Assembly (NCBI GenBank): GCA_018000835.1
Contig: JAGNJD010000027.1
Coordinates: 1 to 35,834 of the forward strand
Direction: 5' to 3'
DNA length: 35,834 nucleotides
From: Candidatus Goldiibacteriota bacterium
Lineage (GTDB): Bacteria > Oederibacteriota > PGYV01 > DSYL01
Shown piece by piece: positions 7,858 to 17,700 of the stretch. Under the pieces are notes generated by a model. The model worked only from the letters and a program-made list of their open reading frames with translations, ran no database searches and had not been told where the DNA came from. Within the stretch, counting starts at the first letter, position 1, and each line of letters starts with the position of its first letter. A program made the translations under genes and the position numbers.

Positions 7858-9054
7858 TCATTCAAACGTGCCAAAATTTTTTTTGCCTGCCCTGAAAGTA
7901 AAAGGCATTTCGGATTTTTTTATCGTTCGTTTAAAATCGTCCACCCTTTCGTCGTTTATGTAAAATCCGCCCTGTTCAACGAGTCGTCTCGCATCCGAAT
8001 TTGAATCAACGATTTTTAAATTCCTTAAAAAATCTCCTATTGAAATTTCTTCTGCATCAAAAGTCCACGAGTATTTGTAATTGTTGTATTGGATGTCTCT
8101 TTCTGAAAAAGTTTTCTGGAAATTTTCACCTGCAAATTCCGCATCTTTTTTGCCGCAATATTTTTCAACTATGCCGTAGGCAAGCATTTTTTTGTATTCC
8201 ATCGGATTTTTGCCTTCTTCCATTGATTTTTTTATTTCCTTTATCCTTTTTGAATCTATGTCCGTTAAAAGTTCAAAATACAGGATGATAAGTTCGTCGG
8301 GTATTGACATTATCTTTCCATACATGTCTTCCGGTTTGTCATTAATGCCCACGTAATTATTCAGCGATTTTGACATTTTATTTTTTCCGTCAAGGCCTGT
8401 TAAAATGGGCATAAATATTCCTGCCTGTGGTTCCATGCCATATTCCTTTTGCAGGAATCTGCCTGCTATGACGTTAAATTTCTGGTCAATTCCGCCGAGT
8501 TCTATGTCTGCTTTTGTTGCAATCGAATCATACCCCTGCAATATAGGGTATAACATTTCCTGTAACGTAAGCGGCAGACCTTCTTTGTATCTTTTTTCAA
8601 ACGTTTCATGCTCGAGCATCTGTGCAAGCGTAAATTTTGAGCATAATTTTAAAACTTCTTCAAAACGCATTTTGCCAAACCATTCACTGTTGTATACGAC
8701 TTCAACGTTTGTTTTGTCAAGTATCTTAAATGCCTGTTGTTTGTATAAAGAAACGTTACTTAAAATCGTAGATTTATCCAGGCGTGGTCTTTCCGCAGTT
8801 TTTCCGGTAGGGTCTCCTATCATCGCCGTCCAGTCACCTATTATAAGGACGGCTTTGTGCCCCATGTCCTGAAACTGTCTTAATTTATTCAGGGCAACCG
8901 TATGCCCCAGATGTATATCGGCAGCAGTGGGGTCTATGCCAAGTTTCACGCGCAACGGTCTGCCTGATTTTAATTTTTTTATCAGTTCCTCTTCCGTAAC
9001 GACGTCAACGACTCCGCGTTTTATTATTTTTAACTGTTCATCTATGCTTAACAA
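7858..9054 (-). CDS. tyrS: Tyrosyl-tRNA synthetase
   Basis: Class I aminoacyl-tRNA synthetase that charges tRNA-Tyr. The HIGH-type motif is HLGH at residues 48-51, the KMSKS motif is intact (KNKMSKSLNNYVG, about residue 230), and a C-terminal S4 RNA-binding domain covers about 335-398 (DFLRNLKIVDSNSDARRLVE). The length (398) and the sequence GIDPTAADIHLGH are those of the longer bacterial TyrRS subgroup. The start is a TTG at 9054, supported by GGAGG at 9061-9065 six nucleotides upstream; no ATG lies near the conserved N-terminus. It follows purH by 30 bp and probably shares its transcript. No T-box leader is visible. Confidence 0.96.
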   Translation of the reverse strand: MLSIDEQLKIIKRGVVDVVTEEELIKKLKSGRPLRVKLGIDPTAADIHLGHTVALNKLRQFQDMGHKAVLIIGDWTAMIGDPTGKTAERPRLDKSTILSNVSLYKQQAFKILDKTNVEVVYNSEWFGKMRFEEVLKLCSKFTLAQMLEHETFEKRYKEGLPLTLQEMLYPILQGYDSIATKADIELGGIDQKFNVIAGRFLQKEYGMEPQAGIFMPILTGLDGKNKMSKSLNNYVGINDKPEDMYGKIMSIPDELIILYFELLTDIDSKRIKEIKKSMEEGKNPMEYKKMLAYGIVEKYCGKKDAEFAGENFQKTFSERDIQYNNYKYSWTFDAEEISIGDFLRNLKIVDSNSDARRLVEQGGFYINDERVDDFKRTIKKSEMPFTFRAGKKNFGTFE

Positions 9055-9060
9055 ATCAAA

Positions 9061-9065
9061 CCTCC
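9061..9065 (-). promoter_or_regulatory. Shine-Dalgarno for the TTG start of tyrS
   Basis: GGAGG on the minus strand, 6 nt before TTG 9054. It decides for a non-ATG start. Confidence 0.75.
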
Positions 9066-9084
9066 GTATTATTTAATTTTTTTT

Positions 9085-10638
9085 TTAATGTTTAAAATGT
9101 CTTACCCCGGTAAATACCATTGCAATGCCGTGTTCATCAGCTGCTTTTATTGACTCTTCGTCCCTTATTGAACCACCGGGTTGTATTATTGCCTTTATTC
9201 CGGCAGCTGCTGCCACGTCCACGTTGTCCCTGAACGGGAAATATGCATCGGATGCGAGAACTGCATCTTTCGCTTTTTCACCGGCATTTTTTAATGCAAT
9301 GTCAACCGCGCCCACCCTGTTGGTCTGGCCCGGTCCTATGCCGATCGTAACGCCGTCCTTTGCCACGACTATTGCATTTGACTTTACGAGTTTTACGACT
9401 TTCCATGCAAAAAGCATGTCCTTTAACTGCTTTTCCGTTGGTCGTAATTTTGTTTTTACCGTAAGATTTTCTGCGGTAACGTCCATAGTATCCATATCCT
9501 GGACAAGAAGCCCGCCCGTAACTTTTCTTATGTCCATTGCTCTTATGCTTTTTACTTCTGCTCTTTTTGAAACTTCCATTTTTATTATTCTTATGTTTTT
9601 CTTTTTTTTAAGAACGTTCAGAGCTTCTTCCTCATAATCAGGTGCAATTATGACTTCCATGAACATTTTGTCTATTTTTTCCGCAATGCCCATGGTGCAT
9701 TTTCTGTTTAAGGCACATATACCGCCAAATGCAGAAACTGAATCTGCTTCATATGCCTTTACGTAGGCATCGGTTATGTCGCTGCTTATTGCCACTCCGC
9801 ACGGATTTGCATGTTTTACGATTACCGCAGCAGGTTCGTCAAAAGATTTTACGACGTTTAATGCTGCATCCATGTCAAAAATGTTGTTAAACGACAATTC
9901 TTTACCGTGCAGTTGTTCCGCACTGCCTGGTCCTGCCTCTGGATAATCCGGAAAAACGTAGAATGCAGCTTTCTGGTGCGGGTTTTCCCCGTATCTTAAT
10001 TCCTGCTTTTTATCGGCAGAAATTATCACCCTTTCCGGCAACGTTTCGTTTAGTATTCTGTTGCCGAGATAATCCGAAATGTATGCATCATAGTCTGCCG
10101 TCGTCCTGTATGCTTTTACGCGTAAATAATTCAGGGTTTCGTCTTTTATGCCCTCGTTTTTCATTTCTTCAAGGACTTTTTGATAATCGTTTACGTCCGT
10201 AATGACAGCCACCGACTGTGCATTTTTGGCAGCAGAACGTATCATGGAAGGTCCTCCAATGTCTATGTTTTCAATTACTTCCTCCAGGGATATGTCCTGT
10301 TTTTTAATGACTTCCTTAAATGGATACAGGTTTACGACTACCATGTCAATGGGTTTTATGTTGTGTCTGCTTATCGTTTCCATGTGTTCTTTTTTATCCC
10401 TTAAAGCAAGCAGACCGCCATGTATAACGGGATGCAGCGTTTTTACCCTGCCATCCAGCATCTCCGGGAAACCAGTAACGTCTGATATGTCAATTGCTTT
10501 AATGCCTGCTTCCTGGAGTGCTTTTTTCGTTCCTCCCGTTGATATGATTTCAACGCCCATTTCAGAAATACTACGTGCAAAATCAACTATCCCTTTTTTG
10601 TCTGATACGCTTATCAAAGCTCTTTTTACTTTTAACAT
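9085..10638 (-). CDS. purH: Bifunctional AICAR formyltransferase / IMP cyclohydrolase
   Basis: Carries out the last two steps of IMP synthesis: formylation of AICAR with 10-formyl-THF and ring closure of FAICAR. The N-terminal MGS-type cyclohydrolase domain (about 1-145) shows ISVSDKKGI, STGGTKKAL, DVTGFPEMLDGRVKTLHP and HGGLLA. The C-terminal transformylase domain shows RYGENPHQKAAF, the catalytic Lys-His in VKHANPCG, and SDAYFPFRDNVD followed by AIIQPGGSIRDEE and the usual FTGVRHFKH end. At 517 residues it is full length. ATG 10638 has GGAGG 5 nt upstream. Upstream (71 bp) are the zinc-ribbon gene and purN, so the purine genes look like one transcription unit ending with tyrS. Confidence 0.98.
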   Translation of the reverse strand: MLKVKRALISVSDKKGIVDFARSISEMGVEIISTGGTKKALQEAGIKAIDISDVTGFPEMLDGRVKTLHPVIHGGLLALRDKKEHMETISRHNIKPIDMVVVNLYPFKEVIKKQDISLEEVIENIDIGGPSMIRSAAKNAQSVAVITDVNDYQKVLEEMKNEGIKDETLNYLRVKAYRTTADYDAYISDYLGNRILNETLPERVIISADKKQELRYGENPHQKAAFYVFPDYPEAGPGSAEQLHGKELSFNNIFDMDAALNVVKSFDEPAAVIVKHANPCGVAISSDITDAYVKAYEADSVSAFGGICALNRKCTMGIAEKIDKMFMEVIIAPDYEEEALNVLKKKKNIRIIKMEVSKRAEVKSIRAMDIRKVTGGLLVQDMDTMDVTAENLTVKTKLRPTEKQLKDMLFAWKVVKLVKSNAIVVAKDGVTIGIGPGQTNRVGAVDIALKNAGEKAKDAVLASDAYFPFRDNVDVAAAAGIKAIIQPGGSIRDEESIKAADEHGIAMVFTGVRHFKH

Positions 10639-10709
10639 ACGCGCCTCCGTATTTTTATCGTTCGTTACCGACGTTTTATGCTGACGTTAAACGCCTTTGC
10701 CGGACGTCT

Positions 10710-11045
10710 TTATTTTACATCTAAATCTTTTAATATTTGTTTTGCCTTTTCAAGGTCTTCCTTATTAATAATAATCGTGCCTATGCCTTTCTGCCTTTCC
10801 GACAAAAAAGCCAGACGGGAACCTGGCAACACGTTGCTCCTGAAAAAACTATATATCCCGTTATCCACCAGAACGGAACGTATATATTCTGCTTCTGCTT
10901 CATTATTAACGTCAATAAGTTCTGCAGTTTCGAGTGCAGGATTGCCTTCTTCTTCCTCCGGCAGTTTGTCAACAAGAGTTGCCCCGCAGTCTGGACATAT
11001 TTTTATTCCTTCTTTATACTCATATAAACATACCGGGCAAAACAT
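10710..11045 (-). CDS. Zinc-ribbon plus DUF2007-type small protein
   Basis: A 111-residue protein. An N-terminal zinc ribbon has Cys3, Cys6, Cys17 and Cys20 (FCPVC and ICPDCGATL). After an acidic linker (PEEEEG) the remaining 70 residues (NNEAEAEYIRSVLVDNGI, then IIINKEDLEKAKQIL) resemble the DUF2007 putative signal-transducing domain, a small ferredoxin-like alpha/beta fold. Function is unknown. It sits 4 bp after purN and 71 bp before purH, so it is expressed with the purine genes; whether it has any role there is open. The ATG start is clear. Confidence 0.75.
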   Translation of the reverse strand: MFCPVCLYEYKEGIKICPDCGATLVDKLPEEEEGNPALETAELIDVNNEAEAEYIRSVLVDNGIYSFFRSNVLPGSRLAFLSERQKGIGTIIINKEDLEKAKQILKDLDVK

Positions 11046-11049
11046 TTTT

Positions 11050-11673
11050 TTATTCCTTTATTTTAACTTTATTACCAATAATCTGAAGTTTATCCTCAGT
11101 AAACAATTTTATAGCTTCCTTATATGCCAGATGCTCCTGCTCAAGAACTCTTTTTTGAAGAGTCTGCGGAGTGTCCCCTTTTAAAACCGGAACTTTTCTC
11201 TGAAATATAACGGGACCCGTGTCGGTTCCATAGTCAACGAAATGAACCGTGCAACCGGATTCTTTAACGCCTGCTTTCAGGACCGCCTCATGCACGTGTA
11301 TACCATACATGCCTTTTCCGCCAAAAGCAGGAAGAAGAGCAGGATGGATATTCATAATTTTACCTTTAAATGTATCGAGAAATATCTTTGTCAGAATTCT
11401 CATGTATCCTGCAAGGCATATAAGGTCAATTCCGATATCATTCATTTTTCCGGCAACTACCCTGTCATATTCTTCCCGTGTATTAAAATTCTCAGGGTCA
11501 AGATACATCGTTTTTATGTTATGTTTCTTTGCGCGTTGCAGACCGTATGCATCTTTTTTATTGCTGAAAACGATTTCAATTTTTCCCTGTGAAATATAAC
11601 CCGATTCACACGCATCAATTATTGCCTGTAAATTGGTGCCAGAACCGGAAACGAAAACCGCTATTTTTTTCAA
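11050..11673 (-). CDS. purN: Phosphoribosylglycinamide formyltransferase (10-formyl-THF dependent)
   Basis: Third step of de novo purine synthesis, formylating GAR. A 207-residue protein of usual length. The substrate loop VSGSGTNLQAI (residues 8-18) and the catalytic triad are present: Asn108 and His110 in MNIHPALLPAFGG, and Asp151 in YGTDTGPVIFQ. The start is TTG at 11673, with an AGGAGA site about 9 nt upstream (11683-11688); no ATG lies close to the conserved N-terminus. It is 60 bp downstream of the O-antigen ligase gene and begins the purN, DUF2007, purH, tyrS group. Confidence 0.96.
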   Translation of the reverse strand: MKKIAVFVSGSGTNLQAIIDACESGYISQGKIEIVFSNKKDAYGLQRAKKHNIKTMYLDPENFNTREEYDRVVAGKMNDIGIDLICLAGYMRILTKIFLDTFKGKIMNIHPALLPAFGGKGMYGIHVHEAVLKAGVKESGCTVHFVDYGTDTGPVIFQRKVPVLKGDTPQTLQKRVLEQEHLAYKEAIKLFTEDKLQIIGNKVKIKE

Positions 11674-11733
11674 ATTAAAACGTCTCCTGAATTTACTTAC
11701 TTCTAAAATTATGCCATAAAAAACAAAACTGAC

Positions 11734-13680
11734 CTATTTTTTCTCCGTCATTCTGCCGTATTTTTCAATCGTCTGCAGCATGTGTCTGATTTTTACGTCA
11801 AAAGGCGCCATCTGTTGTGCTTTTTTCAGGCATACTTCCGCATTTTTAACGTCATGCATAATAAAATAAACGCAGCCAAGGTTATAATAATAATCTTTAT
11901 CTTCTTTTATTTCAATAGATTTTTTAAAACACTCTATTGCTTCGTTATATTTTTTTTCAATGAAATAAATGTTTCCAAGGTTGGAATAAAGTGCAGGGTC
12001 GTCTTTATACTTTTCAATTGCATTTAACATGCACTTTTCTGCTTCGTCAAACATGTTTTTCTTATTATAATATATATATGCAAGTTCAACAAGAGCCTCT
12101 TTAAGATACGGATCAATTTTTAACATTTTTTTGTATTCTTTAATTGCATCATCGTATAATCCCGTATCGTTATAGATTTTTGCAATTTTATAATGCAATA
12201 AAACGTAATCAGGTGCCGATTTCTCAAGATGTCTGAATATTTTCAATGCATCTTCAGGATTACCTGAATCGTAATATGAACTTCCCATGAAATAAAGTGC
12301 TTCCGTATTTTTATCGTAAAATTTAAGTGCAGTTTTGTAATTTTCTATTGCGGTCTTAAAATCCCCGCTTTTTGAAAAATAAACCCCGCGTTTGGTATAA
12401 ATACCGCTTACGTGCCTGTTTACCCAGAAAGCAGAAACAAAAGCAAGGAACGTCAGGACAAAAATTGAAATTAATCGTGCATAAAGTGGATTTACTGAAA
12501 AATAATCTTTGTCATTTTTCATCATCACGCCTGAAATTACGACAAAAAGCATCATGGATGGTGCGTAATTAACGTCAACGCCAAAAAAATTCGTCGTAAG
12601 CATTGCTGCAAAGCCGGCAGAATATTCAGGCGAAGACGACCTGCCTGATTTAAAAATCAGGGACAGGACAAATATAAATAACAACAAACCGATTATCCCG
12701 GTTTCGGAACCTATCTGAAGAAAAATATTTTCCGGATAATGCACTTCATAGTTGTGTTCATAAGTCCATTTCATTAATTCATAAGGCCTGTATTTTGGAA
12801 AAACTACGGCAAAACTGCCCAAACCCGTTCCGGTAACCGGGTTGTTTAACATTACATTTATGGTGCCGCGCCAGACATAGTTTCTAAAAAAAAGCGATTC
12901 TTTCAGCGATTCTGAATTGCGTTTTAAAAACAAACCTGCAAAAATGACGAATATGACGAGCAACGTCATTAAAATTTTTCTACCCTTTAAATTTTTTAAA
13001 TTTAAAACAAAAAGCATTAAAATTCCAATGGCAAGGGCGAGTAAAGACGATTTTGACCCGGTAAAAAATATCAGAATAAAAGAAATTACAAAAACAACAA
13101 ATAAAAATAATTTATAAAAAGTTTCCTTTGAATTAAAAAAACGACTTATGACAAAAGGGATGACTGCGGAAAGGTATGCACCAAAAAAATTTGGATTGCC
13201 AAAAGTGGATGGTATTCTGTTACCAAACGCCATAAAAACTTTCATTCTGTCAGGAAAAAAAATCTGCAAAAGGCCGATAAAAAGTGCAGGAATAAAACTT
13301 AAAATAATGACATCGGACGTTTTTACGTCGTCGAAATCAGAATGCATTATTAAAAAAAGAAAAATTAAACAGGTTATGGACATAAGCATTGCAGGCAGAC
13401 AAACGTTTTTAAAATCACTGAAAATAAACGAAACTATAAACCATAACGTAAGCATTGCCGGATAAAAAACGATTTTTTTTATTTTAAAGTCGCTCTTAAA
13501 CAAAAAAAGCGGAAGAAACGCTGCCGTTCCGGTTATCAATATTATCTCTTTTATCAGGATAAAATTATAATCTTCCGGTGAAAATGAGATGGTGACTGCC
13601 ACAAACAGGAAAAACAGCAGGAAACAATGCAGATTTGTCGTTTTAACGTCTGATTTCAGCACTTTTTTACTCCACGTCAT
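11734..13680 (-). CDS. O-antigen ligase/polymerase-family membrane protein with C-terminal TPR repeats
   Basis: A 648-residue two-part protein. Residues 1 to about 425 are a polytopic membrane protein with roughly ten hydrophobic segments and the Wzy_C/O-antigen ligase pattern: FGNPNFFGAYLSAV, FFTGSKSSLLALAIGI, NNPVTGTGLGSFAVVFPKY, then the periplasmic loop ending HYPENIFLQIGSETGIIG with a conserved His. From about 428 there are five to six tetratricopeptide repeats (for example YFMGSSYYDSGNPEDALKIF and YSNLGNIYFIEKKYNEAIEC). Ligases join O-polysaccharide to lipid A-core in the periplasm; related proteins glycosylate pilins. The TPR tail would serve as a protein-interaction platform, an arrangement known in several phyla. 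The ATG start has no obvious Shine-Dalgarno. Confidence 0.87.
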   Translation of the reverse strand: MTWSKKVLKSDVKTTNLHCFLLFFLFVAVTISFSPEDYNFILIKEIILITGTAAFLPLFLFKSDFKIKKIVFYPAMLTLWFIVSFIFSDFKNVCLPAMLMSITCLIFLFLIMHSDFDDVKTSDVIILSFIPALFIGLLQIFFPDRMKVFMAFGNRIPSTFGNPNFFGAYLSAVIPFVISRFFNSKETFYKLFLFVVFVISFILIFFTGSKSSLLALAIGILMLFVLNLKNLKGRKILMTLLVIFVIFAGLFLKRNSESLKESLFFRNYVWRGTINVMLNNPVTGTGLGSFAVVFPKYRPYELMKWTYEHNYEVHYPENIFLQIGSETGIIGLLLFIFVLSLIFKSGRSSSPEYSAGFAAMLTTNFFGVDVNYAPSMMLFVVISGVMMKNDKDYFSVNPLYARLISIFVLTFLAFVSAFWVNRHVSGIYTKRGVYFSKSGDFKTAIENYKTALKFYDKNTEALYFMGSSYYDSGNPEDALKIFRHLEKSAPDYVLLHYKIAKIYNDTGLYDDAIKEYKKMLKIDPYLKEALVELAYIYYNKKNMFDEAEKCMLNAIEKYKDDPALYSNLGNIYFIEKKYNEAIECFKKSIEIKEDKDYYYNLGCVYFIMHDVKNAEVCLKKAQQMAPFDVKIRHMLQTIEKYGRMTEKK

Positions 13681-13755
13681 AATAAATAAATTAAAGCCAA
13701 AAGCATCTTAAAATTTAAAAATCATAATGAAAATTTTTTATGCCCGACTCTCTCC

Positions 13756-13782
13756 AAAATCCGTCAGGCAATACCGGATTTT
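13756..13782. terminator. A/T-flanked hairpin, possible (bidirectional) terminator
   Basis: AAAATCCG (13756-13763) pairs with CGGATTTT (13775-13782) around an 11-nt loop. On the plus strand six Ts follow the GGA; on the minus strand the stem itself ends in TTTT. It lies 80 bp beyond the stop of the zinc-ribbon membrane gene, within 13681-13861, a gap where I see no gene. Confidence 0.5.
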
Positions 13783-13861
13783 TTATTATAAATTTTATAA
13801 TCCATTTCCTGCTATTTTTCAGAAACGGCAATCCGTTATTTTAATGTTCTTTACCGGAAAA

Positions 13862-14689
13862 TTACTGCTTCCCTATCCTGTTCCAGACCGGAAGATACAG
13901 ATAACGGACGGTAAGATGCAGTTTTTTCTGATATGAAAAAAATACCAGTTCGGCCTTTGTCTGTCCAAGTTCCCATGATTTATAAATGTTGCTCGGCATG
14001 CCGTTTTTTAATCTTCCGTTTTTTACGGTTTTAATCGCTTCATCAAATTTCATGCTTTTTACTTCGTCTTTATCCTGCAACGGCGGACCGTATAACTCCA
14101 GAAATATTTTTTCCAGGCCTCTGAATCTGCCATACATAATTTCATCCTTATTCGGGACTTTTAACATCTGGGACTGGAATTCAGGCATTGGTCCGAATTC
14201 AAGTTTAAAAGCATATACGTAACCATTATATACGCCGACGCTTATAAAATCGGCGTGCGGAACTACAACCCTGTAATCCGTCTGGTTTATGGTCCATGAC
14301 GATACAAAATCAGGGTCTTTTGATTCCACTATGTATGGATACATCTTTTTAACGTCTTCAATGCTCATGCCCCATGTAAGCGACTGAAAAATAAATTTGT
14401 CGCTTCTTATGGTTCCAAATGCCTGGTCGTCTTCTTTGCTGTATTTAGTAAGATACGATTTGTATACTTCAAGTTTGTTGTTGTATTCCACTTTCTTAAA
14501 AATAAAAACCAAAACTGCGGCTACAACCACCAGGGATATTCCTATCCTAATCCAGAATTGTTTTATTTTTTTTTGTTTTTCTTTATCTATTATGACGTCC
14601 TTCCTTTTTGGTAACGGCGAACCGCAATTTTTACAAAAATTTGCCTCGTCCCTGTTTTCTGCCCGACATGCTTTACAAACTTTTGACAT
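13862..14689 (-). CDS. Zinc-ribbon, single-span membrane protein of unknown function
   Basis: A 275-residue protein that I do not recognise beyond its architecture. Residues 5-22 form a zinc ribbon (CKAC and CKNCGSPL). After a basic linker there is one hydrophobic segment (about 46-65). The rest, presumably on the other side of the membrane, is soluble and includes FQSLTWGMSIEDVKKMYPYI, reminiscent of small domains that bind or sense a ligand, and GRFRGLEKIFLELYGPP. Zinc-ribbon-TM-domain proteins are common in bacteria and often unassigned. GGAGG lies 11 nt before the ATG. It follows the giant repeat protein by 55 bp and probably ends that cluster. Confidence 0.6.
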   Translation of the reverse strand: MSKVCKACRAENRDEANFCKNCGSPLPKRKDVIIDKEKQKKIKQFWIRIGISLVVVAAVLVFIFKKVEYNNKLEVYKSYLTKYSKEDDQAFGTIRSDKFIFQSLTWGMSIEDVKKMYPYIVESKDPDFVSSWTINQTDYRVVVPHADFISVGVYNGYVYAFKLEFGPMPEFQSQMLKVPNKDEIMYGRFRGLEKIFLELYGPPLQDKDEVKSMKFDEAIKTVKNGRLKNGMPSNIYKSWELGQTKAELVFFSYQKKLHLTVRYLYLPVWNRIGKQ

Positions 14690-14744
14690 TTATTTTTATA
14701 CCTCCGTCATTGATTGTTATTTTTTGCGCTTTTAAAAACCTTTA

Positions 14745-17700
14745 TTAATCCTTTCTTAATTTTCGTATGGCATACCTCGTGAGTTTTCCCGACGCATCTC
14801 CCTTTGACGTTATCTGATACATGTAAAGTCCGGCTTCCAGATTTGCGCTCGAACAAGAAGATGAATTGTATATTTTACCTTTCTTTTTTTCTTCAATCGT
14901 GTGCAGCAGTTTGCCGGATTCGTTATAAATTTTTATCGTAACCAGGCCATCTTCCGGGATGTAATAACTGAATATGAATTTATCGGATGCCTTTTCAAAA
15001 ATGGCAAATATTTCGGTGGAAACGTTTATTATCCTTTCCGGTTCATCTGCTTTTAATTCTATGTCGTAAATTATCTGCGGAGGCAGGCCCTTTGCAACTA
15101 CTTTTATCTTTACTTTACCAACCGGCAAATTGTCTATGATAAAATTTCCGTCCTTATCTGAAATTGCAATGCCGAGCGTTGTCCCGTCCTCCTGCATTAT
15201 TTCAACCGTTGCACCCGGCTGCGGCATAATTCCGTTTGACTGGGTTATTGTCCCTTTTACGGTTACTTTTGTTTTTATTTTTATTTTGAAATGAGCGGCG
15301 GTTCTTCCTATCACTCCTTCCTTGTCAACCGACACAACGTGAAAATACCAGATACCATCAGACAGGTTCTGGAAACCAATGTTAGTATCCATCGTCTTTG
15401 AATTTCTGGAAGAAGGCACTGTGTCCTCAAAATTGTCAAGAACGTAAAAAAATCCTATTATTTCGTTTACGTATTCCGGCGTTTTCCATTGCAGTCGCAC
15501 GTTCTTTTCCCTATACCACCTGTTCTGGTCGGGATGAGTAATGGAAAAAACCTCAGGCGGAGGCGGCGTCATGGCAACTTTTATCTGCATGTGAAACGCT
15601 TCCTGGGAAATATTGGCAGCATTATCTTTTGCAACGATGTGAAAATACCAGATGCCATCAGGGACGTCAACAAAAGAAGCCATGGTGCCTTTTGTCCAGC
15701 TTGCCGTGGTTACGTCTGGTATCGTATCCTTTATCTGATTGAAAATATAATAATAGCCTTCTATCCCGGACGGGTCCGAAGGAATTGTCCAGGTAAAAGA
15801 AGGGGTATTGTTGTTATACCACCGGTTAAAATCAGGATGCGTGATTGAAGAAACAACGGGTGGTTTTGGTATAGTCGTATCAATGTTTATCTGATAATGA
15901 TATGCCTCATCCGAGAGGTTGCCTGCTTCATCCTTTGAAATGACGTGAAAATACCACGTGCCGTCAGAAACGTTGTTAAGATCAACTTCGTTGTCGATAT
16001 ACCACGTTCCGGTTTTTACGTCAGGCTTAGTCGTTGGATTCTGGTCAAAAATGTAATAATAACCGGTTATTCTTGTTGCATCCTGTGGCGTATCCCACGA
16101 TAATTTTACGTCTTTTACGTTATACCATGCATCCTGCATCGGATGGGTAAAAGATTTGACTACCGGCGGAAGGGCAAACTTATCGCATACCACGAGTATC
16201 TGTTTATTGCCGCTTTCACGTTCGTTGCCTACCCTGTCAACCGGCCTTACCGTATAATAATAAATAATGCCGTCTTCAAGTTCCTTTGAATCGTCAATGA
16301 ATTTATTTTCCCTTATGGTCCCGTCGTCGCATATCTGCATCCCGACCTGTCCGGAAACGGTGGAGCGGTATATTCTGTAATAATCAACTCCGGAAACTGA
16401 ATCCACTGCTTTTGTCCACTCAAGCAATACGTTGCCTTCCTTTAATGGTTTTGCAACTATCTGCGTTATTGCCGAAGGCGGAGAAACGTCAATGGTCGTT
16501 CTTATGGAACTATTTTCATAAAATTCACTCCAGTTGCCTGCATTATCCCTTGCCTTTATCCTGAAATAATACGTTATTGAATCCTCGCCTTTAAAAACCG
16601 CCTTTGTATCTTTCGTTTCCTTTAACCATAATTTCCATTTACCCTTGTCTCCTTCTTTGTATTCAAGGGTAAAAACAAAAACTCCGGATTCCTTGTCCTC
16701 TGCCTCCCATGAAACTTCAAAACTTTCGGAGTTAACGAATTCCGGCATTTCGTGTATTTTCACGTCCGGTGGATTCGTTTCAACTTTAAATTTGTAATGA
16801 AATGCCTCAGTGCCTACGTTTCCCGCCTTGTCCTTCAGCACGACGTGGAAATACCATTCTCCATCGTCCAGCGGTTCGTTTATTTTTATCGTGTTATCTC
16901 TGGTAAATTTTCCTTCTTTTTTATCTGGAATGGTATCGTTCTTTCTGTCTATTTTATAATAAAAGCCGTCCGCACCTGACAGGTCGTCAACCTTTTCAAT
17001 TACAAAAACCGGATATTTTTCGGAATAATATTTTTCCGGATTTGGATGCGTCGTAGAAATAACCTCCGGCGGGTTGGCAATAAAATCAAGATGGACGGTA
17101 TAAATTGCAGGTTCTTCGCCTACGTTTCCTGCATTATCCTCTGCAATAAGATGGAAATAATAAATGCCCTGCTCCGCAACAGCTATGTCAACTTCCCTCA
17201 TGTCGGTCCTTACCGCAGCGTCAGGCGTTATTTTTATGTGTTTTTCCTTTGAAAATACGTAATAAAAATTTTTTACTTTCGACAGGTCCGAAGGAATCGT
17301 CCACGTAAATTTGATGAGACCAACGTTGTACCATTTGTTTTCATCCGGGTGCGTCGGAGACGTTATCTTTGGCTGTTCAATCGTTGTATCTATTTTTATC
17401 CTGAAATGAGATGCCTCAGGCCCGACGTTTCCTGCATTGTCCTTTGATATAATGTGAAAATACCAGATGCCATCCTGAAGTTGTGAAAGAGTTACCTGAT
17501 TGGAAATCGTCCATTCAGAATTATCTTTTTGCGGGACGGTAAAATTTTTCTGGTCAATCGTATAATAATAGCCCTCTATTCCGGAAATGTCATCCGGAGT
17601 ATCCCATTGTATCTGCGGTATTGAATTTTTATACCATTCTTCCGTATCCTTATGAGTTACGGAATACACAACCGGCGGCTTTGCTACGGTATCTATGTTA

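Noticed and set aside
9125..9637. Long plus-strand frames opposite purH and other genes
   Set aside because: They mirror well-supported minus-strand genes, show no family motifs and lack ribosome sites.
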